From Xanthomonas vesicatoria ATCC 35937 (GTDB lineage Bacteria > Pseudomonadota > Gammaproteobacteria > Xanthomonadales > Xanthomonadaceae), in the NCBI RefSeq assembly GCF_001908725.1, contig NZ_CP018725.1:372001-436000 (forward strand): 64,000 bases of DNA, in the 5' to 3' direction. Shown here in pieces: positions 36,628 through 45,661 of the stretch. Positions within the stretch are counted from its first letter, which is position 1, and every line of letters starts with the position of its first letter. A model generated the notes under the pieces. The model searched no databases and was not told the DNA's origin. It worked only from the letters and a program-made list of their open reading frames with translations. A program made the position numbers and the translations under genes.

Positions 36628-37044
36628 ATGAATACAGCCGTCGTTCCGCCCCGTCGCTGGGCCATCCATCCATTCCATGCAGCCGTGCTCGGCGGTGTGT
36701 GGCCCTTGTTCCTTGGCGCGCTGTTGAGCGACTACGCCTATTGGAGCAGCTACCAGATCCAATGGAGCAACTTCGCGTCCTGGCTGCTGGTCGGCGCCAT
36801 GATCGTGACCACCCTCGCGCTTGTGGCCGCCATCGTCGGGCTGGTGCGCGGCAGCCGCAACGTCATCTATGTGATCGCATTGGTGGCAACCTGGATCGTC
36901 GGGTTCTTCGACGCGCTGCATCACGCACGCGATGCCTGGGCCATCATGCCCGCAGCACTGACGCTGTCGGCAATCGCCACGCTGTTCGCCTTGGTCGCCA
37001 CCTGGTCTGGGCTGTCGGGTCTGCGCATGGGAGGTGCACGATGA
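36628..37044 (+). CDS. DUF2231-type inner-membrane protein
   Basis: This 138-residue protein has four hydrophobic segments (about 18-38, 46-68, 78-94 and 104-125). It starts MNTAVVPPRRWAIHPFHAAV; the IHP motif near the N-terminus is typical of DUF2231. It overlaps the start of the sorbosone-dehydrogenase-like gene by four bases, so the two are translationally coupled. In other bacteria this pair is recurrent and a cytochrome or quinone link is suspected. No function is proven. Confidence 0.82.
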   Translation: MNTAVVPPRRWAIHPFHAAVLGGVWPLFLGALLSDYAYWSSYQIQWSNFASWLLVGAMIVTTLALVAAIVGLVRGSRNVIYVIALVATWIVGFFDALHHARDAWAIMPAALTLSAIATLFALVATWSGLSGLRMGGAR

Positions 37045-38375
37045 GCCGCTACATACATGTGCTTGCCGTCTCCGTTCTCGCGGCTGCGCTGGCCGCCTGC
37101 GGCAAGGCCCCCGAGCTCGACCAGCACGGCGCCATGCCGGAACTGCCGGCCCCGGATCGCGGGGTGCTGCCCGACATGACGATCGCCGAACCGACCGCAT
37201 GGGGCAAGCGCACCCCGACGGTGCCGGCGGGTTATCGCATCACCGCCATTGCGACCGACCTCGGCATTCCGCGCCAGACGCTGTTACTGCCGAATGGCGA
37301 CATCCTGGTCGCCGAGGGCCGCGGCGGGTCTGCGCCCAACCTCAAGCCCAAGGACATCATCGCCGGCCCGATCAAGGCCAAGGGCACATCCAAGGCCAAG
37401 AGCGGCAATCGCCTCACCCTGTTACGCGATGCCGATGGCGATGGCACCTATGAAATGAAGACGGTGTTCGCCGACAAACTCAATGCGCCCTACGGGCTTG
37501 CGCTGATCGGCAATGCGCTCTATGTCGCCAACCAGGATGCACTGGTACGTTTCGACTACCGCGACGGCCAGACCAAGGCCAGCGGCGCGCCGAATAAGGT
37601 GACCGACCTACCGTCGGCCATCAATCACCATTGGACCAAGGCGCTCACCGCCAGCGCGGATGGCCGCTATCTGTATGTGGCGATCGGCTCCAACAGCAAC
37701 ATCACCGAGCGCGGCATGGTGGCAGAGGTCGATCGCGCCCAAGTCTGGCAAGTAGACGCGGCAACCGGCGCACACAGGCCATATGCCACCGGTCTGCGTA
37801 ATCCCACCGCACTGGCGATTCAGCCAGGAACCGGTGCGCTGTGGGCCGTGGTCAACGAGCGCGACGAAATTGGCCCGAACCTGGTGCCCGACTATCTGAC
37901 CTCGGTACGCGAGGGCGGCTTCTACGGCTGGCCTTATAGCTATTGGGGCAAAAATGTCGATGAACGTGTGATGCCGCAAGATCCACAGAAAGTGGCTTCT
38001 GCCATCACGCCCGACTATGCGCTGGGCTCGCATGTTGCCGCGCTGGGCGTGGCGTTCTCGTCGCCGGTGATGGGCGCGAAGTTTGCCGAAGGCGCATTTG
38101 TCGGCGAGCACGGCAGCTGGAACCGCGACCCGCCAGTGGGCTACAAGGTGGTGTTCGTGCCGTTCCGCGACGGTCGCCCGGCAGGTCAGCCCATCGACTT
38201 CGTGTCCGGCTTCCATGGGGATGACGGCAAGACGCGCGGCCGCCCGGTGGGCGTCACTGTCGACCCGCGCGGAGCGTTGATCGTGGCCGACGACCTGGCC
38301 AACATCATCTGGCGCGTAACGCCACAGGCTGCTGCAGGAGCGCCCGCAGCTGCGGCTCCGGTGGCGCCGCAGTAA
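37041..38375 (+). CDS. Lipoprotein PQQ-type sugar/sorbosone dehydrogenase-like beta-propeller
   Basis: This 444-residue protein starts with the lipoprotein signal SVLAAALAAC. The rest is a soluble-glucose/L-sorbosone-dehydrogenase-type propeller. Typical blades are visible in LLLPNGDILVAEGRGGSAP, NAPYGLALIGNALYVAN, GLRNPTALAIQPGTGALWAVVNERDE and GEHGSWNR, and it ends with ALIVADDLANIIWRV. In related enzymes the central His/Arg residues bind PQQ and oxidise aldoses in the periplasm. Substrate and cofactor here are inferred. It is coupled to the DUF2231 membrane protein, which could accept electrons or anchor it. Confidence 0.88.
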   Translation: MSRYIHVLAVSVLAAALAACGKAPELDQHGAMPELPAPDRGVLPDMTIAEPTAWGKRTPTVPAGYRITAIATDLGIPRQTLLLPNGDILVAEGRGGSAPNLKPKDIIAGPIKAKGTSKAKSGNRLTLLRDADGDGTYEMKTVFADKLNAPYGLALIGNALYVANQDALVRFDYRDGQTKASGAPNKVTDLPSAINHHWTKALTASADGRYLYVAIGSNSNITERGMVAEVDRAQVWQVDAATGAHRPYATGLRNPTALAIQPGTGALWAVVNERDEIGPNLVPDYLTSVREGGFYGWPYSYWGKNVDERVMPQDPQKVASAITPDYALGSHVAALGVAFSSPVMGAKFAEGAFVGEHGSWNRDPPVGYKVVFVPFRDGRPAGQPIDFVSGFHGDDGKTRGRPVGVTVDPRGALIVADDLANIIWRVTPQAAAGAPAAAAPVAPQ

Positions 38376-38388
38376 GCAGCGGCTGAAG

Positions 38389-38429
38389 AGCCCGCCCGGT
38401 TGCATGATGCGCCGGGCGGGCTTTCTTTT
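38389..38429 (+). terminator. Rho-independent terminator after the dehydrogenase gene
   Basis: An 11-bp perfect stem (38389-38399 with 38412-38422) is followed by a T-rich tail. The remaining ~340 bp before the nuclease gene holds no recognised gene. Confidence 0.88.
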
Positions 38430-38773
38430 GCCGTTCTGATTACACGAGACGGCCGGTCAGCCAGCGACTCGGCAAGGCGCATGTAGAGCAGGGCAGATGC
38501 AGCAACGCGGTGCGGAGAATGCACGTGATGCCATCCCGTATCGCAATGGCTTGCATGTCGCCCAACTGCATCAGGCGCCCGCTGTTCTTCATGCAGAAGC
38601 TATAAGAGATAGCCATCCCCATCGCATTGGCATACAGTGCCGGCCCTGCGTCGGCACTGCCGCGTGGAAGTCGGGCATCAGGACAGCGCCGGACACTGCC
38701 ATCCGGCTGAGAGTGCACACACGGGAAGAACGCAGGGACGACGTCTACCCATCGTCAAGGGACGCTGTTGTCG

Positions 38774-39460
38774 ATGTTGTTCAGATGGTTGTTGGGGATT
38801 ATTGGTGTCGTGATCGTTTTGCCTGCCAACGCGGCAGAGCTTGTCGGCCGGGCTGCGGTGACGGATGGCGATACCATCACCTTGGCGCAGAAACGCATCC
38901 GCTTGTGGGGGATCGACGCGCCGGAAAGCGCACAGCTGTGCAACAGCGCTGATGGTCGTCCGTGGCCCTGTGGTCGTCGCTCCGCGGCCGCGCTGGACGG
39001 GTATCTCATGGACAAGACCGTGCGTTGTCAGCAAAAGGATACCGACCGTTATGGGCGCCTCGTTGCCGACTGTTTTGTTCAGGGGCAATCGGTCAACGGC
39101 TGGATGGTGCGCAATGGTTGGGCGGTGGCGTATCGCCAGTACGCCACTGCGTTTATTGCCGACGAGCGCATCGCGCAGCAGCAAAAACGCAATCTCTGGC
39201 AGGGAACCTTCCAGCAGCCCGCCGACTACCGACGCAATAAGCGCCATCAGCTTGCAGCGCATGCGCCCGCAACTGCGCCGTCGGTAGCGCCGGGCACGTG
39301 CGCCATCAAGGGCAATATTTCGGGCAAGGGCAGCAAGATCTTCCACATGCCTGGTCAACGCGATTACGCACGCACCCGCATCTCGGCCGAGAAGGGCGAA
39401 CGCTATTTCTGCTCGGCCCAGGATGCGCTCAATGCCGGTTGGCGGCGCGCAGCGCGCTAG
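38774..39460 (+). CDS. Secreted thermonuclease-family (SNase-like) protein
   Basis: This 228-residue protein has a signal peptide (LFRWLLGIIGVVIVLPANAA) and an SNase/OB-fold domain. DGDTI is the metal-binding loop, IRLWGIDAPES holds the first catalytic Arg and Asp, and DRYGRLVADCFVQG supplies the second Arg. The C-terminal 55 residues form a conserved extra module (CAIKGNISGKGSKIFHMPG ... YFCSAQDALNAGWRRA) found in many proteobacterial homologues. It probably degrades DNA or RNA outside the cytoplasm. The ATG at 38774 is preferred; a TTG two codons upstream is possible. No operon partner is obvious. Confidence 0.9.
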   Translation: MLFRWLLGIIGVVIVLPANAAELVGRAAVTDGDTITLAQKRIRLWGIDAPESAQLCNSADGRPWPCGRRSAAALDGYLMDKTVRCQQKDTDRYGRLVADCFVQGQSVNGWMVRNGWAVAYRQYATAFIADERIAQQQKRNLWQGTFQQPADYRRNKRHQLAAHAPATAPSVAPGTCAIKGNISGKGSKIFHMPGQRDYARTRISAEKGERYFCSAQDALNAGWRRAAR

Positions 39461-39627
39461 GCGGAGCAAGGGGGCAGCGGGCCAAGCACGAGGTGCAGGC
39501 CATGCAGCACGTGCACTGGCCGCGTCCGCTTCGCGCTGTTGCAGTCCTGCGCCAAAGCAGCCATGCCAAGGCGATCAATACGCGTGCTTTGCTAGCATCG
39601 ATCGCTCCACGACAACGCAGCGACCCC

Positions 39628-40689
39628 ATGCCAATGCTCCACATTCCCGAGCCCGATCTGTTCGCGCCTGGTCAAGGCGAGCCATCCCTACGCTGGGGCG
39701 TGTTGGGGCCTGGCGTGATTGCTTCCGCATTCGTGCGCGCGTTACGCAGCAACACCCGCCAGCGCCCGGTGGCCGTCGCCTCGCGCAGCGGGGAGCGTGC
39801 GGACGCATTCGCAAAGGCGTGGGCGATCGAGCGTGCGTACGATAGCTATCAGGCACTGGTCGACGACCCAAACGTCGACATCGTCTACATCGCCACGCCG
39901 CATAGCGAGCATCTGGAACACGGGCTGTTGGCATTACGCGCCGGCAAGCATGTGCTGATCGAAAAGCCCATCACCACCTGCGCCGACGATGCGCGCGTGC
40001 TGGTCCAAGAAGCACGTGCGCGCGGCCTGTTTTTGATGGAAGCGATGTGGAGTCGCTACCTGCCGCATACCTCGGTGATCCGCAAACTGCTTGCCGATGG
40101 TGCGCTTGGTGAGGTGCGCCATGTCTTTGCCGACCTGAGCCAGCGTGGACCAAGCGACCCCGCACATCGGCAACGCCGGCCCGAACTTGGCGGTGGTGCG
40201 CTGCTGGACCTGGGCGTCTATGCCGTGCAGTTTTCCTCGATGATCCTGTCCGCGCCGACCGCGGTCACCGCCGTCGGCGGACTCACCGACACTGGCGTGG
40301 ATGCCTTTTCTACCGTCGTGCTGTCGCATCGCGCGCAGGCGCAATCCACCTTGATCAGCTCCATCGTCGCGCGCAGCAGTTCAAGGGCCTACATCAGCGG
40401 CACCGAAGGCCGTATCGACCTGGCCGGCGACTTCCACAATCCGACCACGCTGCGGATCGGCAGCAACGATTACGCCAGCACACCGGTCGACTGGACGGAC
40501 CCGACCGGCATTCAGGGCTACGAAGGGCTGTCATGGCAGGCCAACGCCGCCGCGCGCTACATCGGAGAAGGCCGTCGCGAGTCGCCACTGCATCCGCTCG
40601 ACGAAGTGGTGCAGATCATGACAACGCTGGACCTGGCGCGCGCGCAGCTGCAGGCAGCGGCTAAGGCGGCCAGCGCCGCGTCGGCTTGA
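39628..40689 (+). CDS. Gfo/Idh/MocA-family NAD(P)-dependent oxidoreductase
   Basis: This 353-residue cytoplasmic protein has the Rossmann start WGVLGPGVIASAFVRAL and the family motif GKHVLIEKPITT with the catalytic Lys region. It has a C-terminal beta-sheet domain including GGGALLDLGVYAVQ. The family oxidises sugars, inositols or dihydrodiols; the closest recollection is dihydrodiol or glucose-fructose-type members. Substrate is unknown. The ATG at 39628 gives MPMLHIPEPDL; upstream residues in frame overlap the nuclease gene and are not conserved. Confidence 0.88.
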   Translation: MPMLHIPEPDLFAPGQGEPSLRWGVLGPGVIASAFVRALRSNTRQRPVAVASRSGERADAFAKAWAIERAYDSYQALVDDPNVDIVYIATPHSEHLEHGLLALRAGKHVLIEKPITTCADDARVLVQEARARGLFLMEAMWSRYLPHTSVIRKLLADGALGEVRHVFADLSQRGPSDPAHRQRRPELGGGALLDLGVYAVQFSSMILSAPTAVTAVGGLTDTGVDAFSTVVLSHRAQAQSTLISSIVARSSSRAYISGTEGRIDLAGDFHNPTTLRIGSNDYASTPVDWTDPTGIQGYEGLSWQANAAARYIGEGRRESPLHPLDEVVQIMTTLDLARAQLQAAAKAASAASA

Positions 40690-40837
40690 AACGCGTGCCC
40701 TTGGCCGCGACTGCGAAGCCGATACAGCATATGTCGCCAGGGTCCCGATGCTTGCGCTGCCCCCCAGAACACAGCGGCATCGTGTCAATCGGACGGTCTG
40801 CGTTCCAAGCAACCTTGGGCAACGCGAATGCCAGCAG

Positions 40838-41089
40838 TCAATCGCCCTCGCGTCGCACCCGTGTGCGGTACGCAGACACGTTGTCGCCGGCGATCTGCGT
40901 GGCGCGCGTGCCGATGATGGTATCGACCTTGATGTCGGTACCGGTGACCGGTTTGGCATCGACCTTGGTTTCGCGCTCGAACGCATGCGATTGATCGGTA
41001 TTGCGGTAGTACCGATACAACATCCAGTACAGCGCCGAGCCGCCGGCCGGGCCGGCAAGTAACAGAAACAGTATCCCCTCATCGCTCAT
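40838..41089 (-). CDS. Small membrane protein of the SPFH/zinc-ribbon operon
   Basis: This 83-residue protein begins MSDEGILFLLLAGPAGGSALYW, a single N-terminal transmembrane helix. A charged cytoplasmic tail with TKVDAKPVTGTDIKVDTI and a C-terminal RTRVRREGD follow. It overlaps the stop of the zinc-ribbon gene by four bases and is clearly co-translated. I do not recognise a named family. By context it is the third component of a membrane-associated complex with the two genes upstream. Confidence 0.8.
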   Translation of the reverse strand: MSDEGILFLLLAGPAGGSALYWMLYRYYRNTDQSHAFERETKVDAKPVTGTDIKVDTIIGTRATQIAGDNVSAYRTRVRREGD

Positions 41090-42435
41090 GAAACACCTGC
41101 CAGAAAAAACAGAACCGCCGCTTCGATCGCGCTGCCGGCGGTCAACGCAGCCAGCAACAGTTTCCACTGCTGGACCGGCACGCTGCCCATGGTTTCGCCG
41201 GTGCGGCCGTTGACCGCGATGTAGTGCAGCATGCCGCCGCCGCGACCTGGCTGATGATAGGAATACAGCCACACCGGCAGATACATCGACACCCAACGCG
41301 TGCCGTGCACGTCCAGGCGCTCCGACTCCCAGCGCACCCCACGGCCATAGCGCCTGACCGAGGGCGCGACCTGGGCACGTGCGATCGATAGCAATTGGTC
41401 CTCCAGCCGAGGACGCAGCTGCGCGATATCGCGGTCGCGCTTTTCCGAGCTGAAACCGGCCAGGTACGAGGCGTTCCAGCGCACCGCGTTCTTGATATCG
41501 AACGGCAGGATCGCATTGATGATGTTGTTGGTATTGACCCGGCTATCGAGATTGCCGCGCGCCGCCGACGACTCCAGCGGCAGGTCGTCCACCGTGAATT
41601 CGATTTGCCGACGCACTTGATACACGTCGGCGTCGTAGTAGGTCTGCTTGTTCTTTTCGGTGCCGCGCGTGTACTGCCGCAGCTTGACCTCGCCCATGCC
41701 CGACACGCTGGCGCTCACATTGCCGTCGACGATCATGTATGGCAGATACACACCCACCACGTTCTCGGGCGTGAACTGCTGCTTGAACGCCTTCAACGCA
41801 AACAACCGGCGCTTGTCCACGAACTGACGGATGCGCGCCACCGCATCCTGCTTGTCGATATGGAAGGGCAGCACCGCGTCGGGAACCGCGCCATTGGCCA
41901 CCTGTTCGTTGACGCCGAACACATGCCGGCACCAATGGCAGCGCGCCGTCATGGTGCTTTGCGTATTGATGGTGACCTCGGCCCCGCAACCGGCGCACTT
42001 GAAGCTCATCAGGCTGGCCGCATCCGCAGCGATGTCTTGCGCGCCGGAGGCGACGACCGTACCGCGTAACTCACCGATGCCTTGCCCAAAGCCGAATGCC
42101 TCTTCGACCCGCACCCCGGGCCACTCGGCGCGGCAGTACTGACAGACCAGAAGATCGGTGCCGAGCTTGGGGCGGATATCGCTGGAGCCGCACGCCGGGC
42201 AGCGGTTGAGGCCATCCTTGAGCTCGGCAGCGGCGGTGTCGATCGCCAGCGGATCGGGAGCCAGCACTTCGTCGCGGATCGGGCCGGGCAGGGTAGCCGG
42301 GTCGAGCGACAGACTGCCCGGCAACGGCGGCACGTCCTGCGGCGAGCCCGGGCCGGTGGGCGATGTCGCACCCAAGGGCGGAAGGGGCGGCGGCTGCACG
42401 GGCGGCAGCGGTGGCGGAAAGCGGGGGTCGGACAT
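41086..42435 (-). CDS. Membrane-anchored double zinc-ribbon protein (YdjG-like)
   Basis: This 449-residue protein starts with a Pro-rich segment of about 30 residues. Two zinc ribbons follow: CPACGSSD ... CQYC near residues 79-103 and CAGCG ... CHWC near 146-168. A large middle region with beta-rich character comes next, and the C-terminus has a hydrophobic helix (KLLLAALTAGSAIEAAVLFFLAGVS). In Bacillus subtilis the ydjFGHI operon encodes PspA, a zinc-ribbon protein, a small protein and an SPFH protein; the order and types here match YdjG with YdjI. It presumably anchors or recruits the SPFH protein to the membrane. No PspA gene is adjacent. Confidence 0.82.
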   Translation of the reverse strand: MSDPRFPPPLPPVQPPPLPPLGATSPTGPGSPQDVPPLPGSLSLDPATLPGPIRDEVLAPDPLAIDTAAAELKDGLNRCPACGSSDIRPKLGTDLLVCQYCRAEWPGVRVEEAFGFGQGIGELRGTVVASGAQDIAADAASLMSFKCAGCGAEVTINTQSTMTARCHWCRHVFGVNEQVANGAVPDAVLPFHIDKQDAVARIRQFVDKRRLFALKAFKQQFTPENVVGVYLPYMIVDGNVSASVSGMGEVKLRQYTRGTEKNKQTYYDADVYQVRRQIEFTVDDLPLESSAARGNLDSRVNTNNIINAILPFDIKNAVRWNASYLAGFSSEKRDRDIAQLRPRLEDQLLSIARAQVAPSVRRYGRGVRWESERLDVHGTRWVSMYLPVWLYSYHQPGRGGGMLHYIAVNGRTGETMGSVPVQQWKLLLAALTAGSAIEAAVLFFLAGVS

Positions 42436-42449
42436 GATGGCGAGCGCGC

Positions 42450-43601
42450 TTACAGGCCCAGGGCCCTGGCCTTCGCAGCGTCGTAATCGGCTTGCGTGAT
42501 CAAGCCCAGATCCAGCATCTCCTTGGCCTTTTTCAACTTGGCCACCGGATCGTCCGCCGCAGGCGTCGCGGCTGCAACAGGCTGCTGTAGCGTACCCACA
42601 CCGCCTGCCAGGCCTGTCGCCATGCCCACACCCACCAGGCCCGCCGCTCCGCCCTGTTCGCCTGCCGATTGCAGGCCCTGCGCAACGCTGGCCTGCAGAT
42701 TGGAGTTGCCGCGCGCACCGGCCAGCGCATCAGCGCGCTGCACGGTCTTGAGTAGGTCGCGCGTGTTGGCGTCGTACTCGATCGACACGATGGCGGTCTT
42801 GACGATCGCCAGGCCGCGCTCGGATTTCCACTGATACGCCTGCTCGACCGCATCGGACAGGCTGCGCGCAAACCCCAGCGAATCCTGCTGCAATTTGGTG
42901 ATGCGATTGCCCTTGGCCGGGTCGTTCGTATACAGGCTGAAAGCAGGCGCGAGCGAGCCCACCACTTCGTTGAACAGCTGACTGGCCGCAGCATTATCCA
43001 GGTCGGTGAAGTCGAAGATTTCTCCTGGCTGCAGATAGCGCGCCGGCACAAAATTCTTCACGAACACGATGGGGTCGACGACCTGCAAGGTGTACGTGCC
43101 GCGCGTGATCGCGCCGACCTGCGTGCCCAGGAAGCCGTCATCCCAATAGATTTCCGATTGGGTGCCGAAGCGGTTATCCGGCAGTTCCTTCAGCGAAACA
43201 AAAAACGCCGCCTGTTGAGATCCGGGCTGACCGCCGAACTTGAAGCGCTCCCAGCTCTGCCGGATCAACGGCGCCACCAGCCCGTCGCCCGCAAACAACG
43301 ATTGCGCATTCGCATCGTCCGAGCGCCATTCGTAGCCGCCCGTTTCGGCGACAAACCCGGTGATCGCCCCATCCTGCAAGAGCAACAATCCGTAGCCTTC
43401 GGGGACCACGATCTTCGAGCAGTTGCTGATGATGTTGGATGACGCGTTGGTGTTGGCGCCGCGCCCGGCGTTGCTACCGCGCGGAACCGCCGCAAACAGC
43501 GCCGCCGTGGCCGGCAGTTGCGCCGGTACGGTGTAGAAATCCTTCCACTGGTCGGCCACTACGCCGCTGACCGCACCCGCCACTGCCTGGATCAGACCCA
43601 T
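42450..43601 (-). CDS. SPFH-domain protein with C-terminal SHOCT (YdjI-like virion-core family)
   Basis: This 383-residue protein has an SPFH-type domain in the first about 280 residues, seen in IVVPEGYGLLLLQDGAITGF, GGYEWRSDD and GTYTLQVVDPIVFVKNFVPARY. A Gly/Ala-rich linker follows (about 305-350). The C-terminus is a SHOCT module: DPVAKLKKAKEMLDLGLITQ. It lacks an N-terminal membrane helix, unlike flotillins. Members of this 'virion core protein' family assemble at membranes through zinc-ribbon partners, here encoded 14 bases downstream. This is probably the first gene of the operon. Confidence 0.87.
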   Translation of the reverse strand: MGLIQAVAGAVSGVVADQWKDFYTVPAQLPATAALFAAVPRGSNAGRGANTNASSNIISNCSKIVVPEGYGLLLLQDGAITGFVAETGGYEWRSDDANAQSLFAGDGLVAPLIRQSWERFKFGGQPGSQQAAFFVSLKELPDNRFGTQSEIYWDDGFLGTQVGAITRGTYTLQVVDPIVFVKNFVPARYLQPGEIFDFTDLDNAAASQLFNEVVGSLAPAFSLYTNDPAKGNRITKLQQDSLGFARSLSDAVEQAYQWKSERGLAIVKTAIVSIEYDANTRDLLKTVQRADALAGARGNSNLQASVAQGLQSAGEQGGAAGLVGVGMATGLAGGVGTLQQPVAAATPAADDPVAKLKKAKEMLDLGLITQADYDAAKARALGL

Positions 43602-43754
43602 GACAACATCCTGTAATTGCTAGACCGGCAGCGTACCTGTCTTGCGCGCGCAACTCTATGCCCTGCCGCATGTGTAGCGCGGCGCTGATGGTGGCTGCAC
43701 GGCGACGAGCCGATCCATCGACGACGGCGACTGCAATGCGCCACCGCCATAAAT

Positions 43755-43782
43755 GCAAAGCCCCGCGTCTGCGGGGCCTTGC
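43755..43782 (-). terminator. Hairpin terminator for the small periplasmic gene
   Basis: CCCCGC/GCGGGG around a GTCT loop is extended by further pairs with one A-C mismatch. It lies 50 bases after the minus-strand stop at 43832 and 150 bases upstream of the SPFH gene start, so it separates the two transcripts. There is no strong U tract. Confidence 0.6.
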
Positions 43783-43831
43783 TGTCATCCATGCGGCGTC
43801 GCCAATGCAGGCCGCTACGCCGGTGCCGTGA

Positions 43832-44107
43832 TCACGGCAGATCGCACTTGATCTTGCCGTCCACGTAATACGGCTTGGGAACGTCGGGATTGGTGCTGGT
43901 CTTTTCGAACACCACTTCGAACGAAGCCATGTCCACCTTGCCCTGACGTGAGGTGCAGGCGTCCTGAAGCTTCTTCTTCACCGCCGCAATACCGGCTTCC
44001 CGGTTGGCGCCATCGGCGCTGTTGGTCAGGTTGGCCACTTCAGCCCAGGCCTGGGTGCTCAGGCCGAGCAGGCATCCGGCGAGCAGCATGCTGTGCAGCG
44101 TCTTCAT
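43832..44107 (-). CDS. Small secreted protein of unknown function
   Basis: This 91-residue protein has a clear signal peptide (MKTLHSMLLAGCLLGLSTQAWA) with cleavage expected after AWA. The mature part of about 69 residues contains two cysteines, DACTSRQGKV and the near-terminal IKCDLP, which could form a disulfide. AAAGGAG lies six bases upstream of the start. No domain is recognised. It is transcribed on its own between a hairpin and the next upstream gene. Confidence 0.82.
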   Translation of the reverse strand: MKTLHSMLLAGCLLGLSTQAWAEVANLTNSADGANREAGIAAVKKKLQDACTSRQGKVDMASFEVVFEKTSTNPDVPKPYYVDGKIKCDLP

Positions 44108-44276
44108 ACGATCTCCTTTGCAATGTCCATTGTGCAATGTCCCTGGATGCGCCGCAGGCAGGCTGCAGCGCGCCGACAGCATAGGCATGCCACGTTAAGA
44201 AGCCGTGCGCGGTCACCTGCGTCATTGGTGCGCTGTGTCATGCGCACTCCAGGTCCCGCAGGTTCCACGCCCCACG

Positions 44277-44723
44277 TTACCGGGCAAGCGCCAGTGTTGC
44301 CCATGCAAGCACGCCGTAGCGCGTGACCTTGGCAATCGCCACCAACGGCAGGAAGACCCGCAGCGGCTCCCGCATGACCCCGGCCGCCAGCGTCAGCGGG
44401 TCGCCAATGATCGGCATCCAACTCAAGAGCAGCGACCATTTGCCGTAGCTGCCGTACCAGACCTGCGCACGCGCCAAGGCCTGCGGCCTTACCGGAAACC
44501 AGTGCCGTCCCTGGAAGCGCACCAGCTCGTGCCCGATCCACCAATTGATCAGCGAGCCCAGCACGTTTCCCAAGCTCGCAGCGACCACCAGCCCCGCTAC
44601 CGAACCGCCATCCAGCAACAACGCCACCAATGCCGCCTCCGACTGCGCAGGGAGCAGGGTAGCGGCAATCAACGACAGCGCGAACAGCGAGAGATAGGTC
44701 AAAGGCAGCCCAGGGGTGGTCAT
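44277..44723 (-). CDS. YqaA/DedA-like inner-membrane protein
   Basis: This 148-residue protein has four hydrophobic segments. The family motif ASLGNVLGSLINWWIGHEL is followed by WYGSYGKWSLLLSWMPIIGDPLTLAAG. The G-x-W-S-L-L-x-S-W-x-P-x-x-G-D pattern is shared by YqaA and DedA/SNARE-associated membrane proteins, which are linked to membrane homeostasis and possibly lipid or proton transport. It begins close to its family's usual N-terminus. No operon partner is evident. Confidence 0.87.
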   Translation of the reverse strand: MTTPGLPLTYLSLFALSLIAATLLPAQSEAALVALLLDGGSVAGLVVAASLGNVLGSLINWWIGHELVRFQGRHWFPVRPQALARAQVWYGSYGKWSLLLSWMPIIGDPLTLAAGVMREPLRVFLPLVAIAKVTRYGVLAWATLALAR

Positions 44724-45042
44724 GACGTCTTAAGAGCGACTAACAAACCTACTGCGCAGCCGTGAGGCGGGCGCGGTCGGTGCGCGGAATCCTCTTGTAC
44801 CACTCGTCCACTCCGGTTCCTCCGCGCCGCCCACACCCACCTGGCGACTGCTCGCTACGTTCTGTCAGCCGCTCTCGGTTCCAGCGCAAGATGCTTGCCT
44901 TCGACTCACACATGCGTTGGGGTAAGTACAAGAACGACATCCGCAAAATCGCGCCCGATCACGTGGTTTGCAGCCATCAATCCCTCGTCGAGCAGTGGAT
45001 GCGCGGTATACGTGTCGCGAATCGCGCATTGCCTGGCATGCG
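44724..45042. repeat. Gene-free segment containing a probable dispersed intergenic repeat
   Basis: Bases about 44760-44880 read as non-coding GC-rich DNA with the phrase CACCTGGCGACTGCTCGCT. A diverged relative of part of it is seen at 49456-49480 (20 of 25 bases). I recall similar text between genes in other Xanthomonas genomes, but this cannot be checked here. It lies downstream of the TetR gene and upstream of the YqaA-like gene, both on the minus strand. Confidence 0.4.
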
Positions 45043-45585
45043 TTACAGCAAGGCCAGCTGCCCCACCGCATTGCGTACGTGTTTCTTGGTCATCCGCACC
45101 ACCGAGCGATGGATCGTCATGCCTTCGATCAAGGCATCGATGGCACTGGCAGCGGGTTTGGAAAAATGCAACTCCAGCGCCGCGCGGCTGCGTGCCATCC
45201 ACTGTTCCATGATCGCCGTCATCTCCGGGTGGCGCCGGGCAAACGCGTACAGCTCGTAGCTCAGCAGCAGGATCCGCGGCGAGGCGGTGCTGTCGGCAAA
45301 GATGATGTTCACCACAGCATCGCACGCCTGGTCGCGGGTCTTCGCTGCGCGGATCTCGGCGGCGAAATTCTTCGAGACATCCTGCGAGAAGCGGGTGAAT
45401 GCCGCGATCAGCAACTCATGCATGGAGCCGAAGTAGTACGTGGTCGCGCTCAGCGATACCTGCGCCTGTTCGGCCACCTTGCGAAAGGTCGTCCCCGCCA
45501 CGCCGTGGTCGAGAACCACCTGCAAGGTGGCCTGCTCGATATGTTCTTTTCGATGTGGGTCTTGCTGCCAAGTCCTGCCGCTCAT
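45043..45585 (-). CDS. TetR-family transcriptional repressor
   Basis: This 180-residue protein has an N-terminal helix-turn-helix domain: EHIEQATLQVVLDHGVAGTTF, then FRKVAEQAQVSLSATTYYFGS, where the recognition helix ends in the usual YYxF. The C-terminal ligand domain is all helical. It is divergent from the DUF1349 gene, with a 24-bp palindrome between them that should be its operator. The ATG at 45585 gives MSGRTWQQD; upstream in-frame residues would run across the operator. The inducer is unknown. Confidence 0.9.
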   Translation of the reverse strand: MSGRTWQQDPHRKEHIEQATLQVVLDHGVAGTTFRKVAEQAQVSLSATTYYFGSMHELLIAAFTRFSQDVSKNFAAEIRAAKTRDQACDAVVNIIFADSTASPRILLLSYELYAFARRHPEMTAIMEQWMARSRAALELHFSKPAASAIDALIEGMTIHRSVVRMTKKHVRNAVGQLALL

Positions 45586-45628
45586 CTGTCTTCGCGCACG
45601 TGTCGACCGGAGCGATGGTAATCCAGAG

Positions 45629-45658
45629 TTGACTTGCCAATTGGTACAGATGTACAAA
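45629..45658 (+). promoter_or_regulatory. Probable sigma-70 promoter of the DUF1349 gene
   Basis: TTGACT at 45629-45634 (5 of 6 to the -35 consensus) and TACAAA at 45653-45658 (4 of 6 to the -10) are 18 bases apart. The -10 lies within the TetR palindrome, so repressor binding would block it. Confidence 0.5.
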
Positions 45659-45661
45659 TTG
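45638..45661. promoter_or_regulatory. 24-bp palindromic operator, probably for the adjacent TetR
   Basis: The half-sites CAATT-n-GTACA and TGTAC-n-AATTG are perfect inverted copies around a two-base centre, with one variable base in each arm. It sits midway between the divergent tetR and DUF1349 genes, so it can control both. Confidence 0.75.
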
